Assembly: GCA_902805635.1 (NCBI GenBank)
Contig: CADCTC010000175.1
Coordinates: 1 to 46,472, forward strand
Length of the DNA stretch: 46,472 nucleotides
Source: an uncultured Chloroflexota bacterium
GTDB lineage: Bacteria; Chloroflexota; UBA11872; UBA12225
Reading direction: 5' to 3'
Shown one piece after another: positions 19,220 to 29,000 of this stretch; position 1 is the stretch's first letter, and the number at the start of each line of letters is the position of its first letter. The notes beneath the pieces were generated by a model. That model did not search any database and was not told the DNA's origin. It saw nothing but the letters and a program-made list of their open reading frames with translations. The position numbers were made by a program, and so were the translations under genes.

Positions 19220-19984
19220 CTAACGCACCAGGAAGCGTAGCTGCCAGAGGCGCCAGAGGGCTTCTACGGCGATGCCGGGGGTCATCTTGGAGGCGCCCGC
19301 GTCGCGCTCGCGGAAGAAGATGGGGTATTCAGCCACGCGGAGGCCGGCGCGCTGGCAGCGCAGCGCCATCTCCACCTGGAAGTTGTAGCCTTGGGAGCGC
19401 ACCTCGTGCAGGGGGATGCGCTCCAGCGCGTCACGCCGGAAGCACTTGAAGCCGGCGGTGGTGTCCTGGACCCGCAGCCCGGTCACCAGGCGGGCATAGA
19501 CGTTGCCTCCGCGGCTGACGAAGCGCCGCAGCCAGCTCCAGCGCGAGTCGAGCCGGCCGCCGCGCGTGTAGCGCGAGCCCACCACGACGTCGTAGTCTTC
19601 GGAGAGCCGGAGCATGGCGGGCACGGCGTCCACCGGGTGCGAGAAGTCGGCGTCCATCTCGAAGACGCGCTGGGCGCCGAGCTCCAGCGCGCGGCGGAAG
19701 CCGGCGATGTAGGCGTCGCCCAAACCGGTCTTCTCGCGCCGGTGCAGGACCGAGAGGCGATCGGGGCGCTCGGCCGCCAGGCGGTCGGCGATCTGCCCCG
19801 TGCCATCCGGCGAGCTGTCGTCCACCACCAGCACGTCTACCGGTGGATCGAGGGCGAGCAGCGCCGCCACCATGCGGGGCAAGTTCTCCGCCTCGTTGTA
19901 AGTGGGAAGGACGATGACGGTCTTGGGGTAGCGCGTCTGCGGCTCAGGCGTTGTGGGTGGCGCGGCGGGCGCGGAGTCAATCAC
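19220..19984 (-). CDS. Polyprenyl-phosphate sugar (mannose-type) synthase, GT2 family
   Basis: A 254-residue GT-A enzyme of the dolichol-phosphate mannosyltransferase type without a C-terminal membrane extension. VIVLPTYNEAENLPRMV is the nucleotide-binding start, DVLVVDDSSPDGTG carries the DDSSPDGT signature, and FEMDADFSHPVDAVP holds the D-x-D metal site (DAD). GFKCFRRDALERI is also characteristic. It should transfer a hexose from a nucleotide sugar to a polyprenyl phosphate on the cytoplasmic face, feeding the GT-C enzymes of the same operon; the sugar is not known. Its GTG start overlaps the stop of the upstream YYY gene in a GTGA arrangement, which implies translational coupling. Confidence 0.9.
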   Translation of the reverse strand: MIDSAPAAPPTTPEPQTRYPKTVIVLPTYNEAENLPRMVAALLALDPPVDVLVVDDSSPDGTGQIADRLAAERPDRLSVLHRREKTGLGDAYIAGFRRALELGAQRVFEMDADFSHPVDAVPAMLRLSEDYDVVVGSRYTRGGRLDSRWSWLRRFVSRGGNVYARLVTGLRVQDTTAGFKCFRRDALERIPLHEVRSQGYNFQVEMALRCQRAGLRVAEYPIFFRERDAGASKMTPGIAVEALWRLWQLRFLVR

Positions 19985-22605
19985 CGGGGCAACCGGTAGA
20001 TGGCGGTCTGGCCTTGCTGGAAGGCGGTCTGTAGCTGGCCGGCGCGCGCGGCGGCGTCGAACTTAGCCAGGCCACCGGTGGCGCCGTGCTTCTGCTGTTC
20101 CAGGTAGCCGACCACGATGTACGTCACGCCGTATTTGTCCAGCAGGGGCTTCGCAGCATCCAACGTGGGGGCAGTATAGATGGCGTCCACGTCGGCCTTG
20201 CGGCGGTCCACCTCGGGGTTGATCGCCGCGCCGCGCCAGAGTCGCTCGTGCTGGTCCCAGCCGAGCACGGTGGGAAAGCCGGTTTGAGTGGCCATGCGCG
20301 CGAACTCGGAGTATGCGCCGCCAGTCGCCTCCAGCACTACCGGTGCCGGCTGCGCGGCGGTGGCGCCGTCCTGGCGCAGCCACTCGGCGGCGGCGTAATC
20401 GTCCGCGTGGAAGCGGCGCATCCATTCCATGCCGTTGAGGGTCGACGGGTTCTGGAACGAGTTGGTGCGCAGCAGGGTGACCTTCACCGGGAAGTGCAGC
20501 GCAGCGACGAGCAGCAGTGCACCCAGACCCAGGAACGCCGCGTACTGGGGCGTACCTCCGGGGAGGACACGCCTTGCCCGGAGCGTGCGGTAGAGCCAGA
20601 AGGAGACTAGGCTGCCGCCTGCGGCGAAGAGCAGCCACGCCTGGTAGTAGAGCTTGAAGACGGTGTTCATGCGCCGCAGTGCACCGCCGTAGAAGTCTCG
20701 GATGTAGACGACCTCGCACGCGGCGAGCAGCAGCGCCGCGAGGCAGACCAAACCAAACGCGAACGCCAGCGGCCGCCGGCCGGCCAGCGGCCCGGCGGGC
20801 ATGCCGGGCTCGGGCATCTCCAGCGCGCGGCGCGCCGCGTACGCCGCTGCGCCGGCCATCGCCAGCGCCAATGCGCCCGACCCCAACCGGTCGGCCAGCG
20901 CGAGCGCAAGCACCGCTGCGCCGAGCAGCAGCGCAGGCTCCCAGCCGGCCGGCTCGCGCGCGATAATGGCGACGGTCTGCGCGCGACGCAGCGACCCGGA
21001 GAAGCGCGGCGCCCAGCGCAGCGCGCCGCCGAAGGCGAGCGCCGCCCCCAGCGCGGGGGCCAGCAGCAGCAGCTGGATCCCCCAGAACTGGGTGAACTGG
21101 CTCAGGAAGCTGCGCTGGGCCACCAACCCCAGGGGGAGGGGGCTGGCGGCATCGGACACGACCGGCGGCCGGAAGGTGAGATGGAACGGCAGGAACAGCA
21201 GCAGGGCAAGTAGGCCGGTGAGGGCGATTGGGACCACGGAGCGGAGGAATGGCGAATGGCGAGTGGCGGGGGTTGAGTCGTCTTCATCGTCCGCTTCGGC
21301 TTCGCCGGGTCCCAGCGGGGACTCGGCACTTACCGCGCTCTGGCTCACCCAGTACGCGCCGGCGAGGGCGCCGGCCTGGGCGAGCATGAAGTAGGCGGGG
21401 AAGTCCCAGCTGTTGAGGAAGTAGAGGCTGCCCAGCAGGAGGGCACCGGGGAGTAGCTCGGCGTAGGGGGAGAAGCGGCGCCAGCGCGCGCGGGCGTTGG
21501 GGAGCGGCTCGCCGGAGACCGCCCAGCGGTAGAGCAGCGGCGGGCGCATCAGCCAGGTGTAGGCCATGGCCACGGCCAGTACGGCAAAGGGCAGCGCCAG
21601 GACGTGCGGGTGCAGGTCACCCAACAGGAAGGAGAAGGCGGGGAACTCGTTGATGGTGTAGTCCAGGTCCTGCTCGCCGTTCTTAATGACCAGCACGCGC
21701 GTGGCGTTCCAGCCAACGCCGCCCCAGAAGTCTTTCTCCCACGTGCCTGAGCCGTCCAACCGGCGCAGGAAGGTCCAGAGGTTGCCGGAGACCAGGAGCA
21801 GGAAGGCGCCGAGCAGTCCAACAACGAGGTAGGGGCGCGCGGCGCGGAAGGACCAGGAGGGGGTGCGGGAGGTGATGGCGGACGGCGCGGATCGAGCGGC
21901 GGGTGAGGGACGCCGTGCCCGTTCTGCCACCAGGTCCCTGGCCAAGCCGTAGGTGAGGCTGAAGATCGTGACGGCGGCGAGGGCGAAGAGCATGGAAAGG
22001 GCGAGGTTGTAGCCGACGGCCGGGGCGACGCCGGTGAGCGTGAGCAGCAGGCCCTGGAGCAGGTAGCCAAAGTGGTAGTAGTTAATGGTGGGATGCGGGT
22101 GATCGGGCCCTGGGGCAAGCCACGGATCGAGCGGTGGGAACGTGGGGGAGCGGGTGACGGCGTTCATGAACGCGAAGTCCATGAACTTCTCGGTGCCGGA
22201 GATATCGGCGTTGTAGCTGCGGATCCAGAGGAAGCCGAGGAAGGTGGCCAGGAAGAGCGCCTCCTGGATCAAGAGCAGGCCGCGCCGGCGGCGCCAGAAC
22301 TCCAGGATGTCGTGCAGGCCGGCGATCCAATCACCGCGCGCTGTGCCCATGTTGCCCGCGCGGTGCAGGGCGAGGAAGGACCCTCCCAGAATGAGGAGCA
22401 GCGCGGCGCCGTAGGCGAAGGGGCCGTTGGGCAGCAGTTGGAGCACGCCGAGCAGCCAGACAGCGTAGCCGAACAGCAGCAGTCCGAACGCCTTGGACAG
22501 CCCATGGCCGCGGTCGGCCAGCGGGTTGAACAGCGCCAGGCACAGCGGCATGGCGGCCAGCGCCAACACTTGGACCGCCAGCCACCACTTCAGGGCGTCA
22601 ATCAT
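19981..22605 (-). CDS. YYY-domain (DUF2298) membrane protein
   Basis: An 874-residue polytopic membrane protein. The family name comes from the YYF/YYH type motif, seen here in PTINYYHFGYLLQGLLLTLT near residue 175. Other blocks are LNSWDFPAYF, EFPAFSFLLGDLHPHVLALP and a soluble C-terminal part with LLDKYGVTYIVVGYLE. DUF2298 proteins are predicted GT-C-like glycosyltransferases, known mainly from Chloroflexi and archaea. The same domain forms the second half of the 1694-residue protein upstream, and both share the C-terminal LLDKYGV block, so they are paralogues. A 7-base tandem repeat (21244-21271) encodes a loop near residue 450. Confidence 0.88.
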   Translation of the reverse strand: MIDALKWWLAVQVLALAAMPLCLALFNPLADRGHGLSKAFGLLLFGYAVWLLGVLQLLPNGPFAYGAALLLILGGSFLALHRAGNMGTARGDWIAGLHDILEFWRRRRGLLLIQEALFLATFLGFLWIRSYNADISGTEKFMDFAFMNAVTRSPTFPPLDPWLAPGPDHPHPTINYYHFGYLLQGLLLTLTGVAPAVGYNLALSMLFALAAVTIFSLTYGLARDLVAERARRPSPAARSAPSAITSRTPSWSFRAARPYLVVGLLGAFLLLVSGNLWTFLRRLDGSGTWEKDFWGGVGWNATRVLVIKNGEQDLDYTINEFPAFSFLLGDLHPHVLALPFAVLAVAMAYTWLMRPPLLYRWAVSGEPLPNARARWRRFSPYAELLPGALLLGSLYFLNSWDFPAYFMLAQAGALAGAYWVSQSAVSAESPLGPGEAEADDEDDSTPATRHSPFLRSVVPIALTGLLALLLFLPFHLTFRPPVVSDAASPLPLGLVAQRSFLSQFTQFWGIQLLLLAPALGAALAFGGALRWAPRFSGSLRRAQTVAIIAREPAGWEPALLLGAAVLALALADRLGSGALALAMAGAAAYAARRALEMPEPGMPAGPLAGRRPLAFAFGLVCLAALLLAACEVVYIRDFYGGALRRMNTVFKLYYQAWLLFAAGGSLVSFWLYRTLRARRVLPGGTPQYAAFLGLGALLLVAALHFPVKVTLLRTNSFQNPSTLNGMEWMRRFHADDYAAAEWLRQDGATAAQPAPVVLEATGGAYSEFARMATQTGFPTVLGWDQHERLWRGAAINPEVDRRKADVDAIYTAPTLDAAKPLLDKYGVTYIVVGYLEQQKHGATGGLAKFDAAARAGQLQTAFQQGQTAIYRLPR
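21244..21271. repeat. 7-base tandem repeat inside the YYY gene
   Basis: GAGGAAT, GGCGAAT, GGCGAGT and GGCGGGG follow each other in perfect 7-base register. On the coding (minus) strand this gives part of a hydrophilic loop containing TPATRHSPF next to an acidic run. The reading frame is kept because it lies in a loop between membrane helices. Confidence 0.55.
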
Positions 22606-22676
22606 CGAAGAAAACGCGCGATCCGTAGCGAGTTAGGCGTGGCCACTCCGAGCCGCAGCGCATTACTCGCTACGCA
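22606..22676. other. Spacer with a 9-base inverted repeat
   Basis: GTAGCGAGT (22625-22633) and ACTCGCTAC (22665-22673) are perfect inverted copies 31 bases apart, between two minus-strand genes of the glycosylation operon. There is no T-run, so an intrinsic terminator is unlikely. It may be another dispersed repeat. Confidence 0.35.
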
Positions 22677-25600
22677 TTATCCCCCGAACGTCACCGCCTG
22701 GATACGATGGTTGCCCGAGTCGGCGACATAGATGGCGTCGCCGATGGCGATGCCGAGCGGGACCTCGAACTGGCCGGCGGCGCGGCCGGGGGCGCCACCC
22801 ACGGCTACCACTTCGCCGCCGGGGGCCAGCTTGACGATGCGGGCGTTGGGCGGGTCGGTGGCGATCACGCTGCCGTCGGTATCGACGGCGAGGTAGGGCT
22901 CGTTGCGCGCGCCGCCCTGCCAGCCGGCGAGCGGCCACTCGGCGACGAACCTGCCATCGGGCGCGAGCTGCTGGATGCGCCGGTTGTTGGTGTCGGCGAC
23001 GTACATCTGCCCGTCGGGAGTGACGGCTAGGCCAATCGGCTCGCGGAACTGGCCGGGGCCGGTGCCGTCGGCGCCAAACTGGGCTAGGAAGCGGCCGGTG
23101 GTATCGAACTTCTGGATGCGCTTGTTGCCGGTGTCCACCACGTAGACGTTGGCCTGGCCGTCGAGCGCGACGGCGCGCGGGCCCCAGAAGCCGCCTTGCC
23201 CGCTCCACTTGGCGACGAAGCGGCCGTTGCTGTCCAGCTTCTGGACGCGGTGGTTCCAGGTGTCTGCCACGTAGACGTTGCCCTGCGCGTCCACGGCCAC
23301 GCCCATCGGCTCCTTGAACTGCCCGTCGCCGGTCCCCTCGGCGCCCCAGGCGGCGAGTGGCTGGCCGGTGCGGCTGAACTTCTGGATACGGTGGTTGAGC
23401 GTGTCGGCGACGTAGACGTTGCCCTGAGTGTTCAGCGCGACGCCGCGCGGCGTATTGAGCTGGCCCTGGCCACGGCCGTTGGCGCCCCACTGGGCCACGG
23501 AGACGAGCGGGACCTGCCTGGCGTTGAGCTGCGTGGGGTCAAGGCGCGCCTGGCCTGCCTGGCCGGGAGGGCCAGAGGCGCCCGCCGCGGCGGGCGCGCC
23601 GGCACTGACAGGGCCAAGACCTTCCTTGAGGTAGAGGTAGAAGTCGTAAGAGCCGAGCGGCTGGGTGGGCTCGCGGTAAATCAGCCACTTCCACAGACCG
23701 TCGCGCACGTCCTTCTTGGTGAAGAGGTCGGTGAAGCTGGACGGCTTGAGGTTGCGGTAGTCCTCCGGGTACCACCAGCGCATCTTGTACTTGGTCTTGG
23801 TGTAGCCGACCAGGAAGGGCCGGTTCTTCTCGTCGTCTTCCAGGGCGATCAGGACGATGGGCTTGGTGGCCTGGGTGGTCAGGTTGGCGGGGTACTCGGC
23901 GTTCTTATAGTCGCGCATGTACCAGGAGAAGGGCCACCAGGTGCCGCTCTGCACCACCACGCCGATGTCGCGGACGTTGCCGGTCTGTTCGAGAGAGATG
24001 CGCTCAATGTCGGCCATCACCTTCTTCACGTCGGGCGCGCTCTGGGTGTAGACCAGGATGTCCTTGGGCGTGTCGGGCCGCTCGAAGTTCACCGGCCAGC
24101 CGGTGTGCAGCGTCCAGAGCGAGAGCAGTCCCAGGCCGCCAAAGGCAATGCGCTTCTCCCAGATGCTGCGGGCGCCCACGACGCCGAGGACACCGGCAGA
24201 GGCCGGGGCAACGGCGACGGAAGCGCCCAGGGGACCGGGAGCACCCGTAGTACCGCGCGTGTTGAGCGTGTTCAGGGCGCTGCGCGTCGCACTCATCGCC
24301 AGCTCACCCAGGTACCGCGCGGAGAGCAGCACCAGGGGTGTGGCGATGTGGATGATGAGCCAGGGCATCTTCTCGCCGGCCCAGGAGTAGATGGTGAGCG
24401 CCAGCGCCCACCACCAGATGAGGAAGCTGGTCAGCCAGGTGCCTTTGCCGGGGCGCAGATAATAGACCGAGGCGACAATGCCGAAGACCCAGGCCAGCGT
24501 CTCGTAGACCGAGAGCAGGATCAGGTAATAGAACCACGGCTGGTTGCCGCGCTGGACGTCGTGCTGCTCCAGCCAGTAGCGGATGGAGCCGATCATCCCT
24601 TCGCGGATTCCCGGCAAGTTTGTGAACAGGCTGGAGAAGAGCACGATGAAGATGGCGAAGAAGACGATGATCCCGCCCCAGAACGTGCCCACGCCCCAGA
24701 AACCCTCGCGATCACGCCAGAGTGAGACGAAGGCGCCGGTAAACGTGCCGAGCGGACGGACCGGACCGGCCAGCGCTGCGGTGCCCGCGGCGCCGCGGCG
24801 GCCGTCACGCGGGCGGCGGGCGCGGGCGCCCGGGCCGCTGACGGCCAGGACGCGCGTCTCTACCGGCGTGAGCTGGTTGTAGACGAATCCGGCCGCGGCC
24901 CCGATGAGGATGCCGATGAGGCCGCCGGTGACGTCGGCCACCAGCTTGCCGCCCAGGGCAGCCTTGCCGACGCCGATGACGGCGACGAGGAAGGCGCCCA
25001 CCAGGCCACCGGCGGCGGCGCCGGCGATGATGCGCCGGAACCACGTGTCGCTACGCTCCCAGAGCACCGAGAGGATCATGAACGTCCCCCAGATGAAGGC
25101 CGTGATGTAGGTGCTCTCTTTGGTGGCAAAGGCGAAAGAGAGGCCGGCGCAGAAAGCGTAGAACCACGCCCGCTTGCGGTGCAGGACGTAGCCGATCAGG
25201 CCGGTGGCGGCGAGCAGCGTCCAGGTGGCGGTGTAGCTGTCCTCGCGCAGCATGCGCGCGAAGTAGGTGAACGAGGGGGAGAAGACCAGGATGGCGATGG
25301 CGAAGAGCCAGCCGGCGGTCCCGAGCCAGCGCCGCCAGAGGAAGGTGAGGCAGACCAGCGCCACGCCGAAGATGGCCGGCACGGCGCGCGCGGTCCATTC
25401 GGTGGCGCCGAAGATCCAGAAGCTGGCCGCAACGGCCAAGAATTGGAAGGGGCCGTGCAGGAGGGGGTTGTACTTATAGATGGGCGTGCCGTGGAAGGTG
25501 TCCCAGGCGAACTTGGCGTGCATGCTCTCGTCGTGGTGCATGGCGCGGTCGCCCAGGTTGAAGAACCGAGTGATGATCAGCGCGACGAAGAGGAAGAACA

Positions 25601-26063
25601 GCAGGGCGCCCTGCCAGTAGGTCAGCCCATACAGCCAGCGACGCTGCAGCCACTCCCCCAGCGTCAGCTCGCCGTCCGCAGTGGCAAGCGTGGCCACCGC
25701 GGTGGGAGCCATGGCGACGGTTGAAACAGGGACGGCTCGCTCCACCACGGGGGTGGATTCCAGCTCCTCCGGGTCGTCGGAGTCGGGGTCGTACTCGTAT
25801 GCGTCGTCCGCTTCGCCGGCGTCGGGATCGGCGACAGCGGCGCCACGGCCGCCGCGTGCAGTGGACGGGCCGTTGCCGCCCCGGCCGTTGCTGCCGCGCG
25901 GGCCGCGGACGTCTTCCGCCTCGACGGTATCGAGGTCGTCGAGCGTCACGCCATCCACGGTCTCGTCGGGCGCGACGTCGAGTGAATCGTAGTCGGGCTC
26001 CTGGGGGCGGCCGGAGCCGGCGCCGGGAGCGGCAGGTCGGGAGGGTGGGCGTCTGAGAGACAT
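22677..26063 (-). CDS. Agl23-like (TIGR03663) membrane glycosyltransferase fused to an NHL-repeat propeller
   Basis: An 1128-residue fusion. Residues 1-140 are a disordered, acidic and Gly-rich cytoplasmic tail. Residues about 150-620 form a polytopic membrane domain with the family block MHHDESMHAKFAWDTFHGTP near 175, where the HDE acidic loop is the likely GT-C catalytic site, and YNPLLHGPFQF just after. A soluble domain follows. From about 850 to the end come six NHL-type repeats, each with a core like GVAVDAQGNVYVADTWNHRV, predicted to form a beta-propeller outside the membrane. The family is named for a haloarchaeal glycosylation-cluster protein. Its ATG lies two bases after the stop of the 1694-residue protein, so translation is probably coupled. 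Confidence 0.9.
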   Translation of the reverse strand: MSLRRPPSRPAAPGAGSGRPQEPDYDSLDVAPDETVDGVTLDDLDTVEAEDVRGPRGSNGRGGNGPSTARGGRGAAVADPDAGEADDAYEYDPDSDDPEELESTPVVERAVPVSTVAMAPTAVATLATADGELTLGEWLQRRWLYGLTYWQGALLFFLFVALIITRFFNLGDRAMHHDESMHAKFAWDTFHGTPIYKYNPLLHGPFQFLAVAASFWIFGATEWTARAVPAIFGVALVCLTFLWRRWLGTAGWLFAIAILVFSPSFTYFARMLREDSYTATWTLLAATGLIGYVLHRKRAWFYAFCAGLSFAFATKESTYITAFIWGTFMILSVLWERSDTWFRRIIAGAAAGGLVGAFLVAVIGVGKAALGGKLVADVTGGLIGILIGAAAGFVYNQLTPVETRVLAVSGPGARARRPRDGRRGAAGTAALAGPVRPLGTFTGAFVSLWRDREGFWGVGTFWGGIIVFFAIFIVLFSSLFTNLPGIREGMIGSIRYWLEQHDVQRGNQPWFYYLILLSVYETLAWVFGIVASVYYLRPGKGTWLTSFLIWWWALALTIYSWAGEKMPWLIIHIATPLVLLSARYLGELAMSATRSALNTLNTRGTTGAPGPLGASVAVAPASAGVLGVVGARSIWEKRIAFGGLGLLSLWTLHTGWPVNFERPDTPKDILVYTQSAPDVKKVMADIERISLEQTGNVRDIGVVVQSGTWWPFSWYMRDYKNAEYPANLTTQATKPIVLIALEDDEKNRPFLVGYTKTKYKMRWWYPEDYRNLKPSSFTDLFTKKDVRDGLWKWLIYREPTQPLGSYDFYLYLKEGLGPVSAGAPAAAGASGPPGQAGQARLDPTQLNARQVPLVSVAQWGANGRGQGQLNTPRGVALNTQGNVYVADTLNHRIQKFSRTGQPLAAWGAEGTGDGQFKEPMGVAVDAQGNVYVADTWNHRVQKLDSNGRFVAKWSGQGGFWGPRAVALDGQANVYVVDTGNKRIQKFDTTGRFLAQFGADGTGPGQFREPIGLAVTPDGQMYVADTNNRRIQQLAPDGRFVAEWPLAGWQGGARNEPYLAVDTDGSVIATDPPNARIVKLAPGGEVVAVGGAPGRAAGQFEVPLGIAIGDAIYVADSGNHRIQAVTFGG

Positions 26064-26065
26064 GG

Positions 26066-29000
26066 CTAGGACCCCTGTTGCGCGCGTGGGCCGTTCTGGC
26101 CCAGCACTTCGTAGATCGTCACGCTGCCTTGCTGGTACACGGGGCGGAGCGTGTCGGCCATCTGGTCGAACTTGCCGATGCCGGCGGCGGAGTAGTAGGC
26201 ACGCTCCAAGTCGCCGACGTAAATGTAGCGTACGCCATATTTATCGAGGAGCGGTGTGACCCTGGCCGGATTGGGGTCGCCGAACATAGTCTGCACGTCG
26301 CGCAGGCGGGCGTCCACCTGGGGAGCGTAGGTGCCGCGCTGCTGCACCTGGTGCCAGCGCCAGCCCAGCACCGCGGGCAGGCCGGTGTACTTGGCCACGC
26401 GGCTGCCCCAGCGGTACTCCGGGATGGAGGCTTCCAGCACCACGAGCGACCCCTGCGTGTTCTCCAGCAGCCAGCGGATGGCCGCGTAGTCCTCGGCGCC
26501 GCTGAAGCGCACGCCCTGCGGGTGCTGGCCGCGCACCTCTGAGTTGCCGTCGTCGATGGTGGCGAACGGCATGTAGGCCATGCCGTCCAGTGTGGGCGGC
26601 AGCGGGTTGAAGCGGTCCGCCAGCCGGGCCGGCGTGGCGCCCAGCGGATACGCCAGCGCCGCGAGCAGCAAACAAGCGGCGCCGCCGGCCCAAGCGTACT
26701 GCCACCAAGAAAGTGCTGAGGACTGGGGACTGAGGACTGAGTCCGACGGCGTGCCGCTCGCGAGCGCGGCGGCGGGCGCATCGAGCGGCTCGCCGGCCCA
26801 GGGGTCGCCATCGCCGGCGCCAGCGGCCACGGGGTCGTCGAAGACTAGGGCGCGCGGCGGACTGGCGTAGACCGGCGCGGCGGGGGCCGGCAGCACCACA
26901 GTGCGGGCGGCGGTCATGATGCGATCGAAGCCCCAGGCAAGGGCGGCGGCGGAGACGAGCGCCCACATGACCCACAGCTGTAAATAGAACTTGAAGACGG
27001 TGTTCATCCGCCCGATGTCGCCTTGCAGGGCGAAGAACTCCACGAAGATGCTGAGGGCGGTGCCGGTGGCGGCGAGCAGCGAGGCGAACAGCAGGGCGGG
27101 TGAATCGCGCCGCTCCCAGGCGGCGGCGACGAGCAGCGCAAGCAGCGGCACCAGGAAGGCGATCAGGCCCAGACCGCGCAGCAGGAAACCGAGTGTCAGT
27201 ACCGCGGTGACGCTGAGCAGCACGGCGTAGCCGGTGGCCGGGGCCCGGTACTGCAGCAGGAAGGCGCGCTCGAGCTCGCCGAAGCGGTCCCAGGCCGAGA
27301 GCGACCGCCAGCGCGCCGCCAGGTAGCGTCCCCAGCCGGTGCCCGCCCAGCGGCCGGCGCCGAGCAGCAAGGCAAACGTGATCAGCGAGAAAACGAACAC
27401 GCCGTGGATGACCAGGTAGTGGTCCAGGCGCGACTTGTCCTGGGTCCACGGCGTGACCGACGAGTAGAAGGTGACATACCACTGCCAGAAGGGTCGGAAG
27501 AGCGGCTTGGCCAGCAGGAAGACGCCCGCGGCCGAGATGCCGGCGCGGACCAGTCCGCCGAGGGTCAGCCCGCGCTGGGCCACGAACTCAGCGATGACAA
27601 AGGTGGCGGCGGTGAGCAGCAGGTAGGTGGGGAACTCCCAGGAGTTGATGACGTAGAGCGCGCCGACCAGCCAGCCGGCGAAGACGATCTCCGCCACGCG
27701 GCGCCACCCGAACAGCCCCCACAGCCAGCCCAGCAGGCGGCCATCGGTCGGGAGGCGGGTAAGTGAGAGTGCTGAGGACTGAGGAATGAGGACCGAGTCA
27801 GGGTCACGCGCGGGCTGCTTGCCGGTGTGCGCCAAACCCAAGAGCGCGGTGAGGGCGGTGACCTGGAAGGGGATGGAGATCAGGTGGGCGTGCAGGTCGG
27901 AGAAGAGGAAGGTCCAGAAGGGGAACTCGTTGATGGTGTTGTTGGGGATGATGCGTGAAGAGCGCCAGAAATCGAACTCGGCGAGCTTCTGCCCGCCGAA
28001 GATGACGGCGGGCAGGCCGGTGACGATGCTCCACAGCCCGGCCACGCCGGGCAGTCCCGACGAGACGCCGGCGCCGCTCGCGCGTGCCAGGCGCTCGATC
28101 AGCTGTGAGAAGCCGTCCAGGTTGCCGGCGAGCGCCACGAGCACGAAACCGAGCACACCGGCGCCCAGCGCCGCGCGCAGGCTAAACCGCGGCCGGCCGC
28201 CGAGGCGCGAGAGGTTGTAGACGAACGAGAAACAGCCGGCGGCGGTCAGGCCGTACAGCGTGGCCAGCGCCACGTTGAAGGAGACCGAGGGCATGACGCC
28301 GGTGAGCTTCACCAGCGCCGCGATCAGCACGTAGCCGAAGTAGTAGTAATTGAGATAGCCGCCGGCGTACCAGGGGTCGTAGGGTGGGAAATAGGTGGTC
28401 TTGATGACGGCGTTGAGGTACGAGAACTCCATGGGCTTCTCGCCGCCGCGCCCGGGGTGCCAGAGGTCGGGGTTGGCGGCGCGGAAGAGCAGCACCAGCA
28501 GGTAGGCCGCCAGGAACGTACCCTCGGCGGCGAGCAGCACGCGCCGGTGGCCGCGCATCCACGCCAGCCAATCGCCACCGGCGCGGCGCAGCGCCAGCAC
28601 GGCGACGCCGGCCAGCACCAGCACCGCCAGGAGCAGCGTCAGGCGCGTCCACGGCAGCAGCCGGTAGCCGGCCAGGGTCCAGGCAACCCACGACACGAAG
28701 AGCAGCCCCAGCGCCTTGGCGATGCCATAGCCGCGATCGGGCAGGCGGGGCAGCAACAGCCACAGCAGCGGCGCCGCCAGCAGGCCCAGCGCCTGGATGG
28801 CCAGGTACCAGGTCAGCGGCGCCAGCGCATTGGCGATGCCGTCCAGCGAGAACTGATCCGACCACGTGCCACCGTTGAGGTTGGCGGCGCGCAGCGCGGG
28901 CGGCATGACTAGGTTAGGACGGCCCACCTGGATGGGGGTCAGGTTGACCACGTTGTCCAGCGGCACCTTGCCGAGCACCTGGCGCACCTTCTCGGCGGAG

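Noticed and set aside
22625-22673. Intrinsic terminator between the Agl23-like and YYY genes
   Set aside because: The inverted repeat has a 31-base loop and no T-run, and both flanking genes appear to belong to one operon.
26712-27795. CRISPR or minisatellite array
   Set aside because: The arrays contain only four or five 7-base units, there are no spacers between units, and no cas genes are present.
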